Shown here one piece after another: positions 50,360 to 64,000 of a stretch of DNA of 64,000 nt (the first letter of the stretch is position 1; each line of letters opens with the position of its first letter). The position numbers and the translations under genes are program-made. Under the pieces are notes generated by a model. The model did not search any database. It was not told the DNA's origin and saw only the letters and a program-made list of their open reading frames with translations. The stretch comes from an uncultured Bacteroides sp. (lineage in GTDB: Bacteria > Bacteroidota > Bacteroidia > Bacteroidales > Bacteroidaceae), in contig CANPJW010000008.1 in NCBI GenBank assembly GCA_947574505.1, positions 21,709-85,708 of the forward strand, given 5' to 3'.

Positions 50360-53300
50360 TTAAAAGTTGATATTAACACCGAACAATACACTGATAGGAC
50401 GAGGATATACCTGGCGGTCCATACCTCCGTCTACTTCAGGATCGAGGCCGTCATACGGAGTGATGGTAATGGGATTTTGTACAGTGGCATACAGACGTCC
50501 CGACAAACCGTGGTATTTAGCTCCTTGGAGGAAATTCTCAAAGGAATATCCCAATGTGATATTATCTATCTTCAAAAAAGAAGCGTTTTGGATGTAATAA
50601 TCCGACTGGCGCTGTCTTTCTTGGAAATTGGTATTGAATGCGGCTTTCGGTTGATTGGACAAAGCGCTGTTGCTGAAAATGGCGCTGGTGCCGATAGCGG
50701 CATTGGCTGCTATACCGTTGTAGTTATAGTTCCCTATGCTGGCGCGTCCGTTAAAACCGAAGTCCCAGTTCTTATATGATACTTTGGAGTTGAATCCCAT
50801 AATCACGTCAGCGGTGGGCTTATGATACTGGTATAAGTCCTTTTCAGTCACTTCACCATCACCGTTACGGTCAACATAGACTCCTTCCATCGGGTTACCA
50901 TTCTTGTCATATACTTGTTCAAATACATAATAAGTTCCGGGAGCATAGCCTACGCTGTGTATTTTAATGGTCTTGCCACCATCACCTCCGGTCGATTCAA
51001 AGCGTTTGCCCGGTGAGTCGCTGTTGTCATTGTAGTCCAGTTTGGTAATTTCAGTTTTGTTCCAAGCGACATTGAAGCCTAAATCCCAGTTCCATGTAGA
51101 ACTAACGATGGGTTTTGCATTGATGGCAAATTCAAAACCGGTATTTTTCAATGAACCGATATTGGCCACCACATATTCGGCAAAGTCGGTACCTGCAGGA
51201 ACATTCACTTCGGCATTGATCAGGTCTTTTGTATCGCGGATGTAAAAATCGGCCGAACCGTTGATACGGTTGTTAAAGAACCCATAGTCTATACCTACAT
51301 TATAAGTAGTGGTCTGCTCCCATTTCAAATCGGGGCTGGAAGCTGAAGGTGATACTACATTCACCCATTTTACATTTCCTGACTCATCATAGATGGGATA
51401 CATGGCACCACCTTGACCGTATCTCCAGAAAGACATATAAGGATAATCACCTTGCTGGATATCTTGCTGGCCGGTGATACCCCATCCCAAACGAAGTTTC
51501 AATTCACTTAAATCCTTGAACTTTTTCAAGAAAGCTTCTTCGTTCATTTTCCATCCTAGGGCTACGGAAGGGAATAATCCCCAACGGTTGTTCTTGGCAA
51601 AACGTGAAGAGGCGTCATCGCGTAAAGTGAAAGTCAACAGGTACTTGTCCCATGCCGTATAGTTCAAACGTCCGTAAAATGATAATAGGACATATTGGGA
51701 TTCAGCCGGTTGCTGGTCTCCGTTCATGCTTGTTTTTTCACCGAAGTTCTCTTCGTTTCTTGAAAGATACCATGTCTCTTTGTTGCTTTCATAATGATAT
51801 TTCTGATAGGAATAACCTGCCATGACATCAAAGTGCTGCTTGGCGAAATCCTTGCTGTATTGTGCATAGAAATCAAGTAAGGTATTTCTTCTTTCGTAAA
51901 AGTAAAGGTAGTTGCTGCCCGATTTCAGAGGGTCTTCACCATACGAACCGGGGGCGCTGGGATCAACATATTTGTCACCGTCACTCTTGGTATAGTCCAT
52001 GCCCACATTCAGGTTCAGACGCAGGTCGGGCAGAAAATGGACTTTATAGTCAAATTGGGCATTCCCGATGAAGGATTTGACTTTTGACTGGTCGTCTGTC
52101 ATCTCAAGTAGGGATACAGGGTTGACACCGGCAGAGGATGCCTTTGTACCGTTGGGGTCATTATCCGTAGTCCAGGTGAAGTATCCGCCGAATTTATTGT
52201 TGTCATTCTTAACGGGCTTGGTGGGGTCGAAAGACACTGCACCCACAACGGCACCGGTGTCAGCGAACTGATTTTTGATGTAAATGCCTTTGGCGTTCAG
52301 GTTCATGTTCAAATGATCGTCAAAGAATTTGGGAGTCAAAGAAACGCTTCCGGTGTAACGTTCAAAGTTCGAGGTCTTCAGGATACCGTTTTGATTGGTA
52401 TAACCAAAAGAAACACGGTAGGGAAGATAGTCTTTGACAGAACCGTAGGCACTGATATTGTGTTCTGTGGAAACAGCGGTTCTCATCACTTCGTCCTGCC
52501 AGTCGGTGTTTACTCCCGGATAAAGGTTGACGGCTGTAATCATGGCTTCCGTTGCGTTGGGGTTGTTGATGATGAAATCGCGGTATTCGTCTCCTGTCAT
52601 GACATCTATTTTATTTTTCCGGGTGCTGACAGAGACATTGCCCGAATAGTTTATCTTCACAGAACCTGTCTTGCCTTTCTTGGTAGTAATGATGATTACA
52701 CCATTAGAGGCACGGGAACCGTAGATGGCGGTTGCCGACGCATCTTTTAATACCGTGAAACTTTCTATGTCGGTGGGGTTGACCGAACTCAGGGGATTCG
52801 AGAGGCCTTCTACGGAACCTGAACTCATGACTACTCCGTCAATTACAATTAACGGATCGTTGCTGGCGGTCAGAGAGGAACCTCCACGGATGCGGATGGC
52901 TGAACCTCCACCCGGCTGTCCTGTCGATGTGGCTACATTGACACCTGCCACTTTACCGGCAATCATGTCTTGAGGGCTGACTGTAAGACCTTTGTTCTTT
53001 TCTTCCGCTTTGATGGCAGTCACTGATCCGGTGGCATCGTTCTTTTTTACCGTACCATAACCGATAACCACAACGTCTTGCAACATTTGCGAATCATCTT
53101 TCAAAAGAATGTTTAGAGATGGGGCGGCGGGGACCTCCTGTGACTGATATCCGATAAATGAAATAACGATTATATCACCTTTATTGGCATTTAACTGGAA
53201 GTTGCCGTCAAAATCTGTGATAGTACCATTGGTTGTTCCTTTCACCACAACATTGGCTCCAATAATTGGTTCGCCTGTTGTGTCCTTTACAAGTCCTTTA

Positions 53301-53389
53301 ACAGTCATTTGCTGGGCAAATGCGTCTATGGACAAGAAGCATCCTACCATTAACATTAGTAGGACCTTGAATATCAAGTTTCTTTTCAT
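50360..53389 (-). CDS. susC: SusC TonB-dependent maltooligosaccharide transporter
   Basis: A 1009-aa outer-membrane channel with a signal peptide (to ~residue 26), a regulatory-like domain (MTVKGLVKDTTGEPIIGANVVVKGTTNGTITDFDGNF), a TonB-box-like DVVVIGYGTVKKND, a plug (MIAGKVAGVNVATSTGQPGGGSAIRIRGGSS) and a barrel ending in FGVNINF. It imports starch fragments bound by SusD. The B. thetaiotaomicron protein is about the same length. A 399-bp intergenic region with its own promoter and conserved upstream element lies before it. Confidence 0.94.
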   Translation of the reverse strand: MKRNLIFKVLLMLMVGCFLSIDAFAQQMTVKGLVKDTTGEPIIGANVVVKGTTNGTITDFDGNFQLNANKGDIIVISFIGYQSQEVPAAPSLNILLKDDSQMLQDVVVIGYGTVKKNDATGSVTAIKAEEKNKGLTVSPQDMIAGKVAGVNVATSTGQPGGGSAIRIRGGSSLTASNDPLIVIDGVVMSSGSVEGLSNPLSSVNPTDIESFTVLKDASATAIYGSRASNGVIIITTKKGKTGSVKINYSGNVSVSTRKNKIDVMTGDEYRDFIINNPNATEAMITAVNLYPGVNTDWQDEVMRTAVSTEHNISAYGSVKDYLPYRVSFGYTNQNGILKTSNFERYTGSVSLTPKFFDDHLNMNLNAKGIYIKNQFADTGAVVGAVSFDPTKPVKNDNNKFGGYFTWTTDNDPNGTKASSAGVNPVSLLEMTDDQSKVKSFIGNAQFDYKVHFLPDLRLNLNVGMDYTKSDGDKYVDPSAPGSYGEDPLKSGSNYLYFYERRNTLLDFYAQYSKDFAKQHFDVMAGYSYQKYHYESNKETWYLSRNEENFGEKTSMNGDQQPAESQYVLLSFYGRLNYTAWDKYLLTFTLRDDASSRFAKNNRWGLFPSVALGWKMNEEAFLKKFKDLSELKLRLGWGITGQQDIQQGDYPYMSFWRYGQGGAMYPIYDESGNVKWVNVVSPSASSPDLKWEQTTTYNVGIDYGFFNNRINGSADFYIRDTKDLINAEVNVPAGTDFAEYVVANIGSLKNTGFEFAINAKPIVSSTWNWDLGFNVAWNKTEITKLDYNDNSDSPGKRFESTGGDGGKTIKIHSVGYAPGTYYVFEQVYDKNGNPMEGVYVDRNGDGEVTEKDLYQYHKPTADVIMGFNSKVSYKNWDFGFNGRASIGNYNYNGIAANAAIGTSAIFSNSALSNQPKAAFNTNFQERQRQSDYYIQNASFLKIDNITLGYSFENFLQGAKYHGLSGRLYATVQNPITITPYDGLDPEVDGGMDRQVYPRPISVLFGVNINF

Positions 53390-53582
53390 GTCTTTAAATT
53401 TAAAGTTAAATAATTATTTCAAGTTTATATTCTCAGTTAAAAAATACCTATTGAAAACTGTTTTCCCAAACAACCTGATTTTCTAATCAATCTCTGTTAT
53501 AATGTATGTTTTTACCTTTTAGAATGATTGGCGGCTGCTTTAGCTAACCATCATCCTCACTTACTTTTTGTTTTGTTTGTTA

Positions 53583-53636
53583 CAAATGTAGCGGTCTTAT
53601 AAAGCGATTTTTGAGATAAGAATAAAAATATAAATG
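53583..53636 (-). promoter_or_regulatory. susC promoter with candidate SusR operator
   Basis: The -7 box TACATTTG (53583-53590, minus strand) is preceded by the element 53619-53636 (AGAATAAAAATATAAATG on the plus strand) 28 bp away. The same 18-mer occurs at the same distance before the susA -7 box. The transcript has a ~190-nt leader. The rest of the 399-bp gap (53390-53788) is AT-rich with no gene. Confidence 0.75.
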
Positions 53637-53788
53637 ATTTAGTGCTAGTGCAAATCATATATAATTGATTCATAGTATAATATACTGGTTGGCTTATCTT
53701 AAAAATATAACTATATGTGAACTGTTCAAGGCTCATTCGGCTACATTTTATGAGGATTAATGTTAACTGTTTGTCAAAAGATCACTTT

Positions 53789-57909
<4,121 letters not shown>

Positions 57910-57948
57910 TTAGTGTTTATATCTTCATTTCATTTCATTTGGATGTTG

Positions 57949-58002
57949 CAAATGTAGGAGTGGAATAGCTGAGATTTGAGTACTAGAATAAAAATATAAA
58001 TG
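57949..58002 (-). promoter_or_regulatory. susA promoter with candidate SusR operator
   Basis: The -7 box TACATTTG (57949-57956, minus strand) lies 28 bp from the element 57985-58002, AGAATAAAAATATAAATG on the plus strand, identical to that before susC. The start of susA is ~52 bp downstream. Confidence 0.75.
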
Positions 58003-58119
58003 TTTTATAGATTCAACTTATTGATAATTAGGCGCATTTGTCTTTGCTGTATTGCTGAAAATATAAACGTCAATGAAAATATTTTCGTTGAAAAACTTTA
58101 TTCTAATTACTTATATTTA

Positions 58120-58127
58120 TATATTTG
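58120..58127 (+). promoter_or_regulatory. susR -7 box
   Basis: TATATTTG fits TAnnTTTG and lies 23 bp before the susR start. The susA operator lies ~120 bp upstream on the divergent side. Confidence 0.6.
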
Positions 58128-58150
58128 TGAATCTATAATAAGTATATAAG

Positions 58151-59746
58151 ATGAAGAATGTAACCTATTTCTTTATATTGTTTTTGTTGACTTTGACAAC
58201 TCCTTTGTTTGCTGATAAAAACAGCAATGAAGAAGTGTTGAAAAGGTTGGATCGGGTCATAGATAATAAGACCGCTTGTCATGTACAGAAGGAAAAAGAG
58301 ATTGTGGATTTAAAGCAACGTCTTCACCGTTCTAAAGATAATAGGGAGAAATATGAACTTTGCGGTTCTTTGTTTAACGCTTATCTGCATTATCAAGCTG
58401 ATTCCGCATTGTATTATATTAATGGAAAAATGAATTTGTTGCCTCTGTTGAATCATCCGGAGTTAAAGAATGAGATTGTCATTAACCGTGCCGAGGTGAT
58501 GGGGGTGATGGGAATGTATAACGAGGCTTTGGAACAATTGGAGCGGGTAGACCCGTTGGAATTGGAACGGGAGACTTTGGCTTATTATTACCGGACCTAT
58601 CGGGCTTATTATGGTTGGGTGGCCGATTATACCACCAATGATGCCGAAAAAGTGAAATATTTGAAAAAGACCGATGCTTACAGGGATTCTATTCTTATTG
58701 CTACTGATCCTTGTGTGGACAGGAGCATTGTATGGGCCGAGAAAAAGATTATTAATGGCAGGGTGGATTCTGCTTTGGTTATATTGTCGGACCTATTGAA
58801 AGAAACGCCGGATGAACGGCAAAAAGGGTATATTTATTATACTTTATCCGAGGCTTACGATATGCGGGGAGATATTCAGAAAGAAATTTATTATCTGGCC
58901 TTGACCGCTATTACAGATTTGAAATCGTCTATTCGTGAATATGCATCCTTACAGAAATTGGCTCAACTGATGTATGAGGTAGGTGATTTGGATCGTGCTT
59001 ATAAGTATTTGAATTGTTCAATGGAGGATGCGGTAGCTTGTAATGCCCGTTTGCGGTTTATTGAGGTAACGCAGTTCTTTCCTATTATTGATAAAGCATA
59101 TAAATTGAAAGAAGAAAAAGAGAGGCAGATTTCCCGTACTCTTTTAATCAGTGTCAGTTTGCTTTCTTTATTTTTGCTTGCTGCTATTTTTTATCTGTAC
59201 CGATGGATGAAGAAATTATCAGTGATGCGCCGTAATCTGAGTCTGGCTAATCAGCAGATGCAGGAAGTAAATGCTGAGTTGGCACAGACGGGGAAGATCA
59301 AGGAAGTATACATTGCCCGTTATTTGGACAGATGTGTGATTTATCTGGACAAGTTGGAGTTTTATCGTCGTTCTTTGGCGAAACTGGCAATGGCCTCCCG
59401 TATAGACGATTTGTTTAAAGCGATTAAATCCGAGCAGTTCATACGAGATGAACGGAAGGATTTTTATAATGAGTTTGATAAGTCTTTCCTGGAGTTATTT
59501 CCTCATTTCATTACTTCTTTTAATGAGTTATTGGTAGAGGAAGGAAGAATATATCCCAAACCGGGCGAGTTGCTGACTACGGAATTGCGTATATTTGCTT
59601 TGATCCGTCTGGGAGTGACTGATAGTAATCGGATTGCCCATTTCTTGGGGTATTCTTTGGCAACGATTTATAATTATCGCAGCAAGATGCGTAATAAGGC
59701 GATAGGAAACAAGGAAACTTTTGAACAGGAAGTGATGAACTTGTAG
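58151..59746 (+). CDS. susR: maltose-responsive regulator SusR (DUF6377 type)
   Basis: A 531-aa membrane-bound regulator. Signal/anchor (~1-21), periplasmic helical-repeat domain (~25-325), one TM segment (331-352, [21 protein letters not shown]), coiled coil, and a cytoplasmic C-terminus with HTH ([40 protein letters not shown]). SusR senses maltose or larger oligosaccharides and activates the sus genes in B. thetaiotaomicron; order and strand here are the same. Its likely targets are the shared elements before susA and susC. Confidence 0.9.
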   Translation: MKNVTYFFILFLLTLTTPLFADKNSNEEVLKRLDRVIDNKTACHVQKEKEIVDLKQRLHRSKDNREKYELCGSLFNAYLHYQADSALYYINGKMNLLPLLNHPELKNEIVINRAEVMGVMGMYNEALEQLERVDPLELERETLAYYYRTYRAYYGWVADYTTNDAEKVKYLKKTDAYRDSILIATDPCVDRSIVWAEKKIINGRVDSALVILSDLLKETPDERQKGYIYYTLSEAYDMRGDIQKEIYYLALTAITDLKSSIREYASLQKLAQLMYEVGDLDRAYKYLNCSMEDAVACNARLRFIEVTQFFPIIDKAYKLKEEKERQISRTLLISVSLLSLFLLAAIFYLYRWMKKLSVMRRNLSLANQQMQEVNAELAQTGKIKEVYIARYLDRCVIYLDKLEFYRRSLAKLAMASRIDDLFKAIKSEQFIRDERKDFYNEFDKSFLELFPHFITSFNELLVEEGRIYPKPGELLTTELRIFALIRLGVTDSNRIAHFLGYSLATIYNYRSKMRNKAIGNKETFEQEVMNL

Positions 59747-60548
59747 AGATATGATTACAATAATACCAGCAAATGTAATATAAGTGTATTCACTGTTATT
59801 CCGTGCTTCAGTAAGTATTAGCTCTAACCTTGGGAGTTTGGTCGTATTTATTCTAAATGTGGCAAAATGTAATTGTTCCCCAAACGGATAGCATTACTTG
59901 TCCAATAACACAATTGATTTTAGAAGATGGATAAGTCCCGCCTTGGACATTGAGGATAGGCAAGTCGAATATCTTTTCAGTTAACTTGGTCTCGAAACTT
60001 TCTAATTGTTGAAATTGGAAAGCACCTATTTTGTCCTCGTTATTATTATTTTCTATTTTGTTCAGGTACTTGTCATTTTCTTCATAAACAGCAATGGCAA
60101 CTTCATAAATTTCAAACCATGTCTTTGAATCTTCGACCATTAAATTCATAAAACAGAGAGTACAGTACCTATGTGAGAGATAAAAATAGCACCACAACTA
60201 GTAAACTTCCAATAAGTGTTCAGCGTATCTTCGGAGATGTTTTGGTAGAAAATAGTAACATTGATAGCATATCTATACAGGTAGATAACCATAGGCTGAA
60301 AGACAAAATACTATAAATGTAATAGGAGAGATAGAGTATTGCCATAGGTGGCTTATTTCAATATTGCGGCAATGTCGGTAGGTGCGATAAATATCTTTGG
60401 AAATCAATGGAGTGGATTCTGTAAATACGACCTCATTTGTCATTTTGATTTCTTTAGGAACGGTTTTTGTCATCGAATCGCTGATGCTATTGAATGCCTG
60501 ATAAAAATTATTGGACATAGTACTGATTGTTTGGCATAAATAAAAAAG
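59747..60548. other. 802-bp gap of probable gene remnants
   Basis: No full gene is convincing. A minus-strand open frame at 59853-60197 (up to 114 aa, MNLMVEDSKTWFEIYEVAIA...) has protein-like composition but no recognised family. An open plus-strand stretch, 60152-60316, without a start codon ends TTTSKLPISVQRIFGDVL...LKDKIL. A minus-strand frame to 60578 includes IYRTYRHCRNIEISHL. Overlapping, start-less frames on both strands suggest decayed genes. Confidence 0.4.
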
Positions 60549-60594
60549 CAGAGAGAGAATGAGAGTTGAATAACTCAAAATAATTCTCTCTCTG
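60549..60594 (-). terminator. terminator of the right-hand surface lipoprotein gene
   Basis: CAGAGAGAGAAT (60549-60560) pairs perfectly with ATTCTCTCTCTG (60583-60594); on the minus strand a T6 tract follows directly after GC. Confidence 0.8.
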
Positions 60595-60657
60595 CTTGGG
60601 AGTAGTTCTACAGAGAGGAGGATATTAAATCCTTATCTCTGTGTGTTTAGACTTTGA

Positions 60658-63144
60658 TTACTGTGCCGGATAGGGAGTCAGGTTTACAGTAATGGTGTCT
60701 TCTACTTTTTCATTTGTTGAAGTAGTGATAGTCAATTTCACTTTGACTGGGGTTGCTACAGATACTTTGTTTGCATCACCAGCATTTGCTGTAAGTTTAA
60801 TATCTTTACCGTTTATATTTGCTGTCAAATATTGGGTATATTTAGCTTCGACTTCGCAAACTACATTTTGAATATCATCTTGTGTTCCAGAAATGTTATC
60901 TACACGGTAATAGATGTTCTTGTCATTCTTATCAGCAGCTTTACCATATTTCACAGTTACTATGTTACCACTACCAGAGATGATAGAAATACCAGCAGGC
61001 ATAACTGTTGTATAGTTTTTGCTTTCAGCAAACATAACTTTGAAGTCAGCAATCGGGAACTGTACGCCTGCATAGGTAACCTTACCACCTGTTAACGTAT
61101 AAGCCTTGTTAGTTTCCCCTTTTTCAGTTAATGTGATAGTACCGTTGTCACTAACAGCAATCTTGTCAGCATCATCTTCAATAGCTTTGTATCCACTTAC
61201 AGTTCCAGCAGAGAAAATGTTGGCTTTAGTGATTTCACTAGCATAAACTGTTACAATCTTATTCAAATAGTATGACGGGTTAAATGTATAAGCTGCTGCC
61301 AATGTTGCATCGCTTGGCTTTTCAATAGTGAACGGCAAGTTAATAACAGCAATTGTTCTGAAATAATTGAGTGTTCCAATTTTAACAGCTGCAACAACAT
61401 TTACCTTAGCTGTAAACTCACCACCATTTTCAATGATTTTGGCTAATTGACTACCGTAATTTGTGTTGAAGTTAACTTTGATACCTGCTATTTGGGCTGC
61501 TTCAGTTGTTGTTTTACCTTCAGAGTCAACAGTAGCGATATTCTTAACAAGATCGGTTAGATTTTCAGTTTCTATCTTGCCTGTTTCAGCATTTTCATAT
61601 ACCCATTCTACTTGGGGTTCAAGTACCATTTCTTGATATTCAGCATTCCAAACGACACGTTTGTCTGCACCCATGGCATCGAAGTAGGGCTTTAAGTCAG
61701 AGATAAATGCTTGTTCAGCAGTTTCAGTCACTTCTGTTACAACATGCTTCTTGCTTACGATAGAAGTAATTTCTTCTGCATCAGGAGTTTTTTCATTAAA
61801 GTTCAAGGTTACATTGTCAGATTTAACCTTACCGAAAACATTCATATAATGAACTGTAAAGTAAACATTTCCTGCAGCCTTGTCATTAAGATTGATAGTC
61901 ATACCATCGAATGATACGCCATAACGGATAGAGTCTGCTTTTGCTTGAGCATTATCAGCCATTGTGATGTATGAATCGAATAGTTGACCTGCCCATTTTT
62001 TTTCAGGGACAATTGTTACAGATTCACCTGGCTTAGCATCCACGTATGATGTGAGATAAGTATCACCTTGCTCATTAATCTGGTATTTACCGAATGGAAT
62101 ATTAACATCTTGGGCATCCACCAAACTAAAATTAAAATCACCATTGAATGGAGAGTAAACATTTTCGTTAACAACCAATGACGCTACAGCATTGCTATTG
62201 CCGTATGATTCAACTATTTCATCATTAACAGTAATACCTTCTACAGGAATTTCATACAATCCGGTTGTAGAAGCTGCTCTGCTGCTGCTTAATACTCCAC
62301 TAAAAGGAACTACTTTTCCTAATTTGATAGGCAGTTCTTCACCTTTAGAGTTTACAGCCTTAACGGTTTTTCCTGATTAATCGTAAGAAACCGGGGATAT
62401 CTGAACTATAATAGAACTGGTAGATTGTCCTACCATATATTCACCTTTGGCAGGTTTTTCTTTAGAACCACCTTCCCATTTCGGCCATGCTGTTCCTTCT
62501 TTAGCAATGCTATAAGCAATATTGAAATTGTTTTCCAATACAGTAATCTGAGCCAATCCTTCGTTCAAGGGCAGACGAACAGATTTTTCATTCTTACCGT
62601 CTTTGTCACAAACAACCATGATAACGTAGTTGTTAGGATCAGTAGGATCAGCGTAGTAGTAAGGAACATTTGTTGCAGGAGTAGCGCCGGCAAATTCTTC
62701 AAATTCTGTACCGTTCCACAAATACCACTTGCCGTTTTCCTTTTTCACTTCAGGTTGAGCATCCTTGCCCGGTTCACCCTGTGCGCCGTCCTGGCCTACA
62801 GCTTTAACGGTAGTCTTCTCACCGTTGCATACCCAAAAACCATCTTCCGAGATAGTCCATTCTGTACCTGCAGCACCTGCTTCACCGTCCTTACCGTTGG
62901 TAATGGTGTAGCTGCTACCGTCATTGAAAGCAACAGTGAAACCGCCTGTGGCAGGAGTTACAGAAGTAATCCAGTTGGCAGCATTGATTTTTGCTTCCAG
63001 GTCTTTGATTTGACCTTCAACGCCATCCACGCGCGAAGTCAGCTCGTCAATGTCATCATCGTAGTCTTTACAAGACACAAATGTTCCTGTTGACGAAACC
63101 ATTAAGGCTCCGAACAGGATTGCACTTAAAAACTTTTTGTTCAT
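60658..63144 (-). pseudogene. surface lipoprotein, paralogue of the left-hand gene, split by an in-frame TAA
   Basis: From ATG 63144 the frame runs 255 codons and meets TAA at 62377-62379 (..VSYD-stop-SGKTVKAVNSKGEE..). The same frame then continues open to a final stop at 60658. Without the TAA the product would be 828 aa, like the intact 805-aa left-hand paralogue. Both share the lipoprotein signal (TFVSC, Cys25), coiled coil, Gly-rich part (GKDGEAGAAG, GQDGAQGEPGKD) and a long beta-rich tail. One base change accounts for the break. The downstream part could restart at TTG (62259) but lacks a signal peptide. Confidence 0.85.
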
Positions 63145-63197
63145 AATAGAAAAACTTTAAATTTATAAATTTAAAAAACTAAAATTGGTTATACATA
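63046..63197 (-). repeat. 152-bp repeat, right copy (inverted partner at 285-436)
   Basis: Reverse complement of the left copy with four substitutions, three of them silent codon changes and one in the leader. It covers the leader, start and signal peptide of the split lipoprotein gene. Confidence 0.9.
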
Positions 63198-63216
63198 CCA
63201 TTTATTATAAAAGGAC

Positions 63217-63702
63217 TTAATTGTTTTCCTCCTGTTTCAGCGGATTCCTCTCGTGTGCCACATACTGCCGGGGCGTCATGCCCGTCACTTTTCCGAACGC
63301 CACATAGAAAGGGCTTTTCGAACCGAAGCCGCTGCGTACGGGAACTTCCTCTATGGGGCATCGTCCGCTGCGGAGCAGCTCTTTGGCGTATTCCACTCGG
63401 TAAGTGTTTACTAGTTCTTTCAGGTTGCAGCCGAAATAGCGGTTCACCACATTACTTAAATAAGTCTGGTTTGTCTCCAGCATCGCACTCAGTGTCTTCA
63501 GCGAAAGAGAGGAATCGAGGAATACTTGACGCACTTCCATCAGGTATAATATACCTTTATATATAAGAGCATCTATCCGGCGGACGTCCGTCCGCAACGC
63601 AAACTCCTTCTCCCATCGGCGAGAGGCGGCACGATAGAGCAAAGTCTTTTGGCGCACCGAAGTGTAGCGGGTCTTTTTACGTCGCAGAAACAGGTATTCC
63701 AT
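63217..63702 (-). CDS. AraC-family regulator, short form
   Basis: A 161-aa basic protein. The first ~60 residues (MEYLFLRRKKTRYTSVRQK...) are Arg/Lys-rich and contain a hydrophobic helix, not a sugar-binding domain. Residues ~60-152 form the AraC double HTH (LKTLSAMLETNQTYLSNVVNRYFGCNLKELVNTYRVEYAKELL, GFGSKSPFYVAFGKVTGMTPRQY). It lies 72 bp before the split lipoprotein gene on the same strand and is paralogous to the partial regulator at the left edge. A 37-bp palindrome sits 30 bp upstream of the start. Confidence 0.87.
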   Translation of the reverse strand: MEYLFLRRKKTRYTSVRQKTLLYRAASRRWEKEFALRTDVRRIDALIYKGILYLMEVRQVFLDSSLSLKTLSAMLETNQTYLSNVVNRYFGCNLKELVNTYRVEYAKELLRSGRCPIEEVPVRSGFGSKSPFYVAFGKVTGMTPRQYVAHERNPLKQEENN

Positions 63703-63731
63703 TCAATTCTTTTTTCGTTTTTTTATTTGCT

Positions 63732-63768
63732 TATTTTGTCGATCTCTTACTAAGAGATCGACAAAATA
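63732..63768. promoter_or_regulatory. 37-bp palindrome upstream of the AraC-type gene
   Basis: Perfect 18-bp arms (63732-63749, 63751-63768) around a central C. The core ATCTCTTACTAAGAGAT recurs at 63931-63947. There is no T tract after the stem, so it is more likely a protein-binding or recombination site than a terminator. Confidence 0.7.
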
Positions 63769-63908
63769 GATGTAATATGCATAAAATCAAATAATTAAAT
63801 CAATGAGAAGTGAGCTGTTGAGAGAAAGATTAAATAAGAAAAAAGGCTTTTTTTTGCTTTAGATCGTATTTTTTTAATGAAAAGTGTATTAGTTATCAAA
63901 ACTTTCCT

Positions 63909-63948
63909 TATTTTTGCACGAGAATTATATATCTCTTACTAAGAGATA
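63909..63948 (+). promoter_or_regulatory. promoter-like -7 box followed by a second palindrome
   Basis: TATTTTTG (63909-63916) fits TAnnTTTG and points out of the window to the right. A palindrome with 9-bp arms (63930-63938, 63940-63948) lies at ~14 bp downstream and shares the 17-bp core of the first palindrome. Bases 63769-63908 are AT-rich and without a gene. Confidence 0.5.
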
Positions 63949-64000
63949 CCCCAATTCGGGATAAAATAGCGATTAGTTGCATGTTAAGACAGATACATGA

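Noticed and set aside
62192..63093. Plus-strand frames opposite the split lipoprotein gene
   Set aside because: Phe/Cys/Ser-rich antisense translations; the minus-strand frame shows the signal peptide and paralogue similarity.
63732..63768. Terminator
   Set aside because: There is no T tract on either side and the centre is one base, so a simple intrinsic terminator is unlikely.

Overview
The window looks like chromosomal DNA of a gut Bacteroidales bacterium (Bacteroides/Phocaeicola type). It carries a complete starch-utilisation (sus) locus, a second SusC/SusD pair, lipoproteins with Cys-containing lipoboxes, and promoters of the Bacteroidetes form (-7 TAnnTTTG). Shine-Dalgarno-like sites are not evident. 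No rRNA, tRNA, CRISPR array or insertion sequence was recognised.

Left arm (1-7200): the end of a small AraC-type regulator is followed by a secreted lipoprotein gene (338-2755). An AT-rich four-gene cassette (2998-5441) comes next: a 53-aa coiled-coil peptide, a two-TM protein, a radical SAM enzyme, and an 82-aa peptide carrying GAGSKGLFS twice. I read it as an unassigned RiPP-like (ribosomally made, enzyme-modified peptide) cluster, and it is the best candidate in the window for an undescribed system. An MFS exporter and a small membrane protein follow.

Housekeeping block (7240-17590): rimP-nusA-infB, with a terminator hairpin in a very short leader, then cvpA and sufBCDS. The intergenic space after sufS (17652-18501) holds a 304-bp foldback element with perfect 30-bp ends.

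Carbohydrate block I (18500-31154, minus strand): GH63, GH2 beta-galactosidase, a split LysO exporter, SusD/SusC and a TPR-membrane-HTH regulator. Then come rnhB (+), the fucose genes fucP-fucI-fucR (-) without aldolase or kinase, gpmI, a Cys-rich DUF3109 protein, a porin, and a pair made of an S8 protease with a T9SS-like tail plus a PorV-like protein.

Carbohydrate block II (43380-59746): susR (+) diverges from susA-susB-susC-susD-susE-susF-susG (-). The susA and susC promoters share an 18-bp element at identical spacing from the -7 box, probably the SusR operator. A terminator hairpin separates susF from susG.

Right arm (59747-64000): a decayed gap, then a second copy of the left-arm module in inverted orientation. 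It consists of an AraC-type regulator and a paralogous secreted lipoprotein split by an in-frame TAA. The two modules share a 152-bp inverted repeat (4 mismatches) about 62.6 kb apart. Two palindromes with the same 17-bp core lie upstream of the right-hand regulator and bracket a promoter-like sequence.
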